From the NCBI RefSeq assembly GCF_016802725.1, contig NC_052668.1, forward strand, positions 26,778,501 to 26,842,500: a stretch of 64,000 nucleotides of DNA. The letters are read 5' to 3'. Source of the DNA: Solenopsis invicta. Its lineage: Eukaryota > Arthropoda > Insecta > Hymenoptera > Formicidae. Below, piece by piece: positions 56,472 through 64,000 of this stretch; position 1 is the first letter of the stretch, and each line of letters opens with the position of its first letter. The notes beneath the pieces were generated by a model that ran no database searches, was not told the origin of the DNA, and was given only the letters and a program-made list of their open reading frames with translations. Position numbers and translations under genes: made by a program.

Positions 56472-56927
56472 CTTAACAATAAAAAGAATTAAATCGGCTC
56501 AGCCTTGGCAGGCAGTGTAGGCGGCTTCAACGCTCACGCCGCCAATATTGTAACCGCAATTTTCATCGCCACTGGACAGGATCCAGCACAAAACATCGTT
56601 AGCAGCAATTGTCTAACATTGATGGAATTGTGGGGTGTAGATGGTAAAGATCTACGTATGATCTGCACGATGCCCAGCATCGAAGTCGGCACGATTGGCG
56701 GTGGCACTGTTCTACCGGCACAAGGAGCGTGCCTAGGGATGCTGGGAATCAAAGGTGGACATCCCACGGAACCTGGTCAAAATGCCAAAAGACTCGCCCA
56801 AATTGTTTGCCACTGTACTCGCTGCAGAGCTATCCTTGATGGCTGCGTTGGCCTCCGGGGATTTGGTCAAGAGCCATTTGAGACATAATAGGCATTGTGA
56901 AATTCAAATGTGAAACCCAACCGATGA
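56472..56927 (+). pseudogene. HMGCR: HMG-CoA reductase exon, right arm of palindrome
   Basis: The mirror of the left arm. It keeps the Gly lost in the left arm (TEPGQNAKR) but has a stop close to the centre (AATTAAATC, where the left arm encodes Asn-Leu-Ile) and a one-base shift near 56813 that garbles the segment after QIVC. Neither arm can be translated through. Confidence 0.9.
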
Positions 56928-57541
56928 AAATGTTTCACAAAACAATTATTTTGTCTGACTATATTAAATGTGCAAGTAATATATCATTGTCCACCGAAAT
57001 TGCAACGTAAGATGTAAGACTAAGAAGATAATTTATAGAACCTAATTATATTTTATACGCAATGTGAAATAATTTACAAATCTACACGTTGCAATTACAG
57101 TAAATAGTAATTCTATAGTATATGCTTCTAAAACATTTTCATCGGTTGATTTTCATTTTTGAATTATTCCAATATTTTGTTTATACTAATCGCTGTAATT
57201 TAAAAATATACCCAATTGCATTCTTAATTTCAAAGATGAGTAATGCTTCAGAAGAATGTTGCGTTGCATTAATAGCGAATAATAACAAGATTACGTTAAT
57301 CATGCAAAAGTGAGCGAGAGAGTGGGAGAGAACGAGAAAATGCGTTAGATAGATTGCACTTGTAGAATATTATATTATAAATAAACTTCTTTTAATTCCA
57401 AATTAATTATTCGAACATTTTATTCTTTGATTAAATTAAATATAACATAAAAATTAAATGTTCTACGTACGTTACAACTTTTTATATCAATCATGCAAAA
57501 TTTTATAAAAATGCAATTTAATAAAGCATTCCTATGTACTC
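56928..57541. other. No gene seen
   Basis: AT-rich sequence between the HMG-CoA reductase palindrome and the second copy of the duplicated segment. Confidence 0.5.
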
Positions 57542-59083
57542 GTACTTAAAATATACATATAAAATTATACTTGTAAACATATTAATACATAATTCATCAA
57601 TAATTATGACTTTACAGATATTGTGAAAAACTACTTAATTCATGAATACGTATTAACTCACAGGTAATGCAGAAAATAACTGACAAAAATAATAATATTA
57701 ACCCTTACTAGCCAACGTGGGGTTACGTTTTATGCTTTCATTAAAGAATACACCGTAATGAGATGGTTTTCATTTAAAATTTTACTTGGTTGTTCTAGTA
57801 TACGATTAAAAAGTGAATTAATAATAATAATTGGTGAAACTACGTAATCATGGCACGTACTGATATATGCAACGCGGAAAATTTTACTCGGACGCGAGTG
57901 ACCCTACATTGGCTAATGAGGGTTAATTATGTATTCCGTTTTAAACAAATAAAAAATGTTGCAAAGGCTAATGAGAGTCAGCGCTGTATTCCGTTTCGTT
58001 ACATAATAAATTTATGTGTCAGTTATATAAATGTATTTAAAATAGACGTATAAAATTGTACTTTTACTATGCAATTTATGAGTAATATGTTTTATAATTG
58101 AATATATAAATAATATCTTATGATTAGTATCATATATTAATAAAGTCGCGCACTATGACAAACAGCAGTGAAGTGAGGAATAGGACGGCAATAGGTATGA
58201 ACACATTCATATTTCAATTTCAAGCCCAAAAGTACAAAATCTGGACAGCTCTGTTTTAACATGTTTTCAATAGAAATTACTGATAAAAATAATGATATTG
58301 TGATTTTTTTCTATTCTATTAACCGAAATTATTGAAGGAGAACCTGTGAATTCTTTCAATAACATTTTCGTGTTCTTTAATCCTTGTTTTTAGTTGTCTT
58401 TTCGTTTGACCTACATAACTGGTTTCACATTCTTGCCAACTGGCCAAACTAAAAGATTACAAAAATTATTTACGTACTGTTTATGTATCATTTACTTTGC
58501 ATACTTTGCACAAATAATGTAGAGAATTTAAAAAAGATTGACACTTATATCATTAATTTAGAATTCATTTTCAGATGTAACAACAACTCTTTTCGAAAAC
58601 TCTTTTTACATTTTTAAATGACTGATGCCATAAGCCAAAATTCTTTTTAAATCTGTGTGTTACCTGGGTATACACTGTGTTCGTCGTATATGTATACATA
58701 TTTATTGCATGCGCTGTAAACCTTACAAAAAGTCCAGTAATAAATGTAATTCTTCAATTATTGTATTCAGTAATTTATTAATATATTTTATGATTACTAA
58801 TAATTATTAATAAATCATTATTTAATTATTTTCTATTTCTAGTATTTACATACCGATAGGTATGCTGCTTAGTATTAAGTATAGGTTGTAAAATAACGTT
58901 ATTACAATGAATAAAGCTTATTGAAACAGTTAATTTTTAATCCCACTTGGAATGTTTGTTATTTTTCTCAGAACGCACACATTTACAGTGTATAGACCAA
59001 ATCACGTATACTCTAGACTCTAGACTATAGACCGAGAAACTAATCAATCCTGTCTTTTCCGTAATTTTTCCAGCGCCTTCATC

Positions 59084-62000
59084 ATGAATAACAGTAGAAT
59101 TGACGTCTATTAAGCTAGCATACCAACATGGGCACAATCACTTTAAACGTACAGAGGATTTAGTGCTCTTTATGTGCTAATTTATTGCTCTAATCGCGAT
59201 TTTAGTGCTCTAGCCGTTTAGTTAGAAATCATTTTTCTGCTAACTTTCAAAAAAGTTAGAATGCCCATTAAGAAAAAAAATAATTAAAAATAAAATGCTT
59301 ACGCTAACATTTAGTGCTAATTATGTGCTTTCAAAATGAACACATTGAAATTTTTGTGCTCATCCCCTTTGACCAAAAAACCGCCCCCGACGTAAACACG
59401 CACAAGAGTAAAGTGCCATTTAAAGTATGGATAGCGAATTAGTTGTAGGCTTAAAATATACTTCTATTTATGTGCTCTCGGAATGTGCACATCAAGATTT
59501 TTGTGCTTAACCCCTTTGAGACAAAAACTGCCCCCGACGTGGACACGTGCAAGTATAAAGTTTCAATTAAAGTATGGATAGCGAATTTGCTGTAGGCTTA
59601 AAATATACTTCCATTTATGTGTTTTTGAAATATGTACGAGATTTTTGTGCTTAACTCCTTTGACAGAAAGATCGTCTCAGACGTACAAGAGTAACACGCA
59701 CAAGAATCAAGTGCCAGTTAAAGTATGTAACTATCTATCCAACAAAGGTACACAAACAAAATATTAATATTGAATGAACGATTTATTGTTTCATATATAA
59801 GCAAGAATATAAAATCTTCTTAGAAGAATTTAGAGAATTTTTTTCTTCATGTAAGGAAATTATATCTGTTTAAGATTGTAAATTCTTTCAAAAAGAAGTT
59901 ATATTCTTGCTTATATATGAAAGAATAAATTGTTAATTTGATATTAACTTTTTTTCTGTGTATCGATCGCGAAACACATCTATGATATGACGACGTAACA
60001 AGAGGAGGCCGGTACAATGATGTCGCAGATTTTAATAAAATTTTATGGGTGTGTAGTATTCATTCAGGCGTTTATTGTAGTAAAGCTGTTTGTTGCGATA
60101 CTTAGGCATTCTCGAAAAAATGAAGATTAAATATATCTAGCATCTATAGTACCGTTATAGAAGATCAATTCTCGAATAAGCGACGTAGCATAGGACATTA
60201 AGACGTCGACTGGTACGCTGGTAAGCATTTTATTTTTAATTATTTTTTTTTTAATGGGCATTCTGACTTCCTTGAATGTCCACGTCGGGGGCGGGTTTTC
60301 TATCAAAGGGATTGAGCACAAAAATCTTGATGTGCACATTCCGAGAGCACATAAATAGAAGTATATTTTAAGCCTACAACCAATTCGCTATCCATCCTTT
60401 AAATGGCACTTTACTCTTGTGCTTGTTCACATCGGGGGCGGTTTTCGTGTCAAAGGGGTTGAGCAAAAAAATCGCGTTGTGCATATTTCGGAAGCACATA
60501 AATAAAAGTATATTTTAAGCCTACAACTAATTCGCTATCCACACTTTAAATGGCATTTTACTCTTGTGCGTGTTTACGTCGGGGGCGGTTTTTTGATCAA
60601 AGGGGATGAGCACAAAAATTTCAATGTGTACATTTTGAAAGCACATAATTAGCACTAAATGTTAGCGTAAGCATTTTATTTTTAATTATTTTTTTTCTTA
60701 ATGGGCATTCTAACTTTTTTGAAAGTTAGCAGAAAAATGATTTCTAACTAAACGGCTAGAGCACTAAAATCGCGATTAGAGCAATAAATTAGCACATAAA
60801 GAGCACTAAATCCTCTGTACGTTTAAACTGATTGTGCCCATGTTGGTGTGCTAGCTTAATAGACGTGTAGAATTGAAATATGCGTGAACGAGGGAAAATT
60901 AATTGGTATCACAGAAAGAGATGTTTATGACGATTATTACATCGCCTTTTGAGGAATACCATATGCGAAACCGCCGATTGGAGAACTCAGATTTAAAGTA
61001 AGTAAAGTTTTATTATTACAAACAAGTTTTTAAAACTTTTTAATTTATTTAATTATTAATTAAATTAGTTTAAATATTAGAGGTTAATTAATTTGAATTT
61101 TTGTTATTTTTTGCAACAAATTCTTAACAGTATTTAATATATGGAAAAAGACCTTCTTTTTGGCGTCATCGTCATAACAAATACAGGATAGATTAGCACC
61201 ATTATTATTAAATTGTGATTATCAATAGTGTGACATCATTATTCTCGTTCAACTTAAGATGGTGTTTTAATATTGAAAATTTATTCGGCGTACAGTTTAA
61301 TAAACTTAAAAATGTATTATAAAATAACATAAGTACTAAGAGTCTGTTATGATTGAATAGGACTCATTTAATGAGTTTAATCATTTAATTAGTTATTTTT
61401 AAATTCTTTAAATACGTTTAAAAAATTTTCCTTAAATAAAGAATTACCGTTATAAGAAAATTATAATTAATACTGATAAAGCAGTTCATTAGTATAATAT
61501 ATAATTATTATACAAATAAGTTGTTTTTCACATTTATTATTATATAATTTTATTACATAATCTAGTTTTTATTATACATAAGTATAAAATAAAAAAATTA
61601 ATATAATAAAATATTGTTTATTTTTAAGAAAATATTTTAATTAACCACATCAGAGATAATGATGATAAGAAAATTTTCATAGAAACGCGATCATTTAGAA
61701 AAATTGCTAATTATAAACGATTTATTTCTAATATAATTTGATCTTCTAATTTGTTAAATATAATTTGGTTAATATAAATTAATGATTAAATGCAAAGATA
61801 TTTGCTACGATAAAGAAATAAAACAGTATAGTCATCCAGAGCGCGCCGTTTCTCATTCATACGGAACTTAAAGTGCTTATTCATAGTTTTAATAACTGCT
61901 CTCATTTAAAAATTATTATTTGATCGCAATATGTTGCGCAAGGGAGAAAGGTTATGGGTGTTTTCCAATTGCTTCACACATCTTAACACATATATACGTA

Positions 62001-64000
62001 CACAAGATTGCACAAAGTGTAACATTGTACATGACTTAATTGAAACAAAGTATGTACTAATGTGTACGCTTTGCACAGATTCGGATAAAGTTAGGATTAT
62101 TTTTCAATGGATACCATATACATGCCTTTAACACTTTTTAATGATAGAAACTGCGTTTCCATTGTTTCAACCTCACTTATAGCTACTGTGGTTATTAACT
62201 ATTTAATTGGACTAGAAAACACTAGCTTACGCAGTCGACTAATAACCCTCGGGTCAAGTACAGATGTGTTGACAATTGGAACGCAACTTGTGTCGCCGTG
62301 TGCACGAAAGTGTCTAAGAAGATTGAAATTGGAATGCACCCTATTATTTCTTCTGACACAGAGAATCGCACCATGTGCGCAAATGGGTCATCCTATGAAC
62401 GCATTTTACATATTTAGGATCCGGTACCAGCAGAACCGTGGTCCGGTAGTAGAGACGCCTCGAAGTATGGAAACAACTCTGTTCAAATAAATCTATTAAC
62501 AAATAAAATAGTGGGCAATGAAGATTGTCTCTATTTAAATGTATTTATCAAGAAAATCAAACCTGGGAAGAAACGCGCGATAATGGTATGGATACACGGC
62601 GGTAGTTTTAGTAGAGGTTCCGGTGATGCAACCATGCACGGACCCGATTACATAGTGCAGAAAGACGTAGTTTTGGTTACCTTAAATTATAGACTAGGTG
62701 CTCTAGGTACGTTATTCGTTTCCATATGTAGTAACTGCATTGTCATTTGTATCCGGCATTTTAAAGTAGTAAACGTTTAGATTTTAATGATTATTTCTCT
62801 TAGATATGTACTTTTATTTTATAGACCATACCGCGGACATTTAAAAAATACAGACTCGCAAAAAGAAAAAAATAACATAAAAAGTTAAATCAATCTTTGT
62901 TTATAAATTTGTAATACATTTACAACCTCTCTTCTTTTTTATTTTCTGCATGGAAGACTATTTGCGCTCACACGAGCGGTGTATTAGAAACAAATTATAG
63001 CGCGATTTATTTTATTCCTAGATGTAAAATAGGATCATTAATTATTTTTTATTGAGATGAATCAATTTGACAAAAACGATGCATTTATAAATTCAGGATT
63101 TTTGAACCTCAACGATAAAGTGGCAACGGGTAATCAAGGTCTAAAAGATGTAATTTTGGTATTACAATGGGTTCAAAAAAATATATAACAGTTTGATGGA
63201 GATCCAGAAAATGTCACTATCTTCGACGAAAGTGCTGGCGGAGTCATCGCACATTGTTTAACTTTGTCTCCGTTAGCCAAAGGTATTTTGTCGATATAAA
63301 TTGATACATGTGTAACAATAATTTTAAATCTTCAAATAATCTTTTACATTAATTAATCATAAATTTTTTTCAGAATTAAATTGTAATTTCTTAACAATAA
63401 AAACATTATAACATTAATATGTTCAAAAAATAAGAAATCTACAGTTATATTAAATAAATAAAAAATTTGTTTGTTCTTTTAGTTAATTTTACGTAAACAT
63501 AAAAAATGTTTTACTTATAACTTTTCGATGATTAATTCAAATTTCAATTGTAAATTAATTTTCTGAGATAGAGAGAGAGAGAGATAGGGGGGGGAGTAGA
63601 AAAAGAGAAAAATAAGAGAGAAACTTTTAATAAGGCAAGATTAATCAAAATTATTAAGGAATTGATGTGATTACAGGAATTAAAATTGATATGAAAATAT
63701 TTTGTATATTGTAAAGAACAAAGAAGAAAGATTTAATGATGACAAGTTAGAATTAATTTGTTACAACTGTTTTACAGGTTTATTTCACAAAGCGATATTA
63801 CAAAGCGGAGTTATGAGATGTCCTTGGGCCTAAATTGAACAACAGTCACATTCGATGAACAAAGGTTTTCGGCTTGCCGAAAAACTTGGCAAAGTAACCA
63901 CAAATCCAAAAGTCGCTTACGAATTTCTCAAAATAATTGATGCAAAGAAGCTTATAGAGACTCAAGAAAAATTTCTCTTGACAAAAACGGTAATTTTTTA
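59084..64000 (+). pseudogene. Carboxylesterase pseudogene, copy 2 (5' half in window)
   Basis: Exon 1 starts at 59084, is split at codon 6 by a MULE-like element and resumes at 60867-60997. Exon 2 is 62418-62706, exon 3 starts at 63097, and exon 4 runs from about 63779 to 63989. The three stops of copy 1 are all shared (TGA 60950-60952, TAA 63186-63188, TAA 63831-63833), so the gene was dead before it was duplicated. Its serine elbow reads DESAG, so the second Gly is still present here and was lost only in copy 1. The 3' exons lie beyond the window. Confidence 0.9.
59103..60866. mobile_element. MULE-like non-autonomous element (1,764 bp) with 9-bp target duplication
   Basis: The flanks are GTAGAATTG at 59094-59102 and 60867-60875; copy 1 has the empty site with a single GTAGAATTG (12170-12178). 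The ends ACGTCTATTAAGCTAGCATA and mirror are the tips of long terminal inverted repeats (several hundred bp). Each side holds about three subterminal units of about 130-140 bp with TTTTAAGCCTACAAC, then CACTTTACTCTTGTGC and GTCGGGGGCGG. The core has a further palindrome of about 190 bp (CATATATAAGCAAGAATATA and mirror). No transposase frame. Nine-base duplications with long terminal repeats are typical of Mutator-like elements. Confidence 0.88.

Larger units (their letters stand above)
57542..64000 (+). repeat. Direct segmental duplication, copy 2 (partner 10619-15312)
   Basis: It is nearly identical to copy 1 except for the 1,764-bp element at 59103-60866 and scattered single-base differences (for example C/A near 58699, T/C near 58832, A/G near 62731). 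It includes the piggyBac-like MITE (57702-57922) and the PLE fragment (58324-58453, minus). It continues past the window end. Confidence 0.95.

Overview
The window is eukaryotic nuclear DNA, AT-rich, with spliceosomal introns (GT...AG), insect-type gene remnants and very many transposable elements. The gene remnants (clade-B-like carboxylesterase, GMC oxidoreductase, dehydrodolichyl diphosphate synthase, HMG-CoA reductase) and the mobile-element families (Polinton/Maverick, BED-type hAT, Penelope-like, DUF4817-type) suggest a hymenopteran insect, probably an ant. That assignment is inference. No intact host gene is visible. Every host gene recognised is truncated or carries stop codons, so the region looks like a gene graveyard colonised by mobile DNA.

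Layout. 0-9 kb: relics of a hAT transposase, a MULE-like repeat, a Penelope-like element (PLE), a 5S-like sequence and several MITEs, then a one-exon cis-prenyltransferase fragment and the 3' end of a GMC oxidoreductase. 10.6-15.3 kb: a segment that recurs in direct orientation at 57.5-64.0 kb. It carries the 5' half of a carboxylesterase pseudogene. 15.7-27.9 kb: a 12.2 kb palindromic Polinton derivative with two inverted copies of a protein-primed family-B DNA polymerase, flanked by a perfect 6-bp target duplication. It sits inside a MITE, inside a carboxylesterase intron. 29.1-31.0 kb: the remaining, largely open, carboxylesterase exons. 31.6-32.1 kb: a short Helitron-like element with a nested MITE. 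32.9-41.3 kb: a composite hAT element with inverted repeats of about 1.8 kb, an intact transposase and a divergent spliced second gene. 43.3-44.3 kb: another PLE relic. 45-49.5 kb: interspersed repeats, a pair of inverted DUF4817-type relics and a repeat-rich MITE. 49.5-54.7 kb: a transposon abutting a five-exon broken dehydrodolichyl diphosphate synthase gene. 56.0-56.9 kb: a zero-spacer palindrome of an HMG-CoA reductase exon. 57.5-64 kb: the second copy of the duplicated segment, whose exon 1 is split by a 1.76 kb MULE-like element with a 9-bp target duplication.

The most unusual objects are the palindromic Polinton and the two-gene hAT element. In the Polinton both arms share the same inactivating lesions, and there are two tandem integrase-type chromodomain tails between the arms. 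The hAT element has a transposase plus a glutamine-rich/RG-rich protein whose three exons join in phase, and an 11-unit array of about 41 bp. A weaker idea is that the co-located remnants of HMG-CoA reductase, a cis-prenyltransferase (two loci), a GMC oxidoreductase and a carboxylesterase (two copies) are a decayed isoprenoid-related cluster. Chance co-location among repeats is the default explanation.
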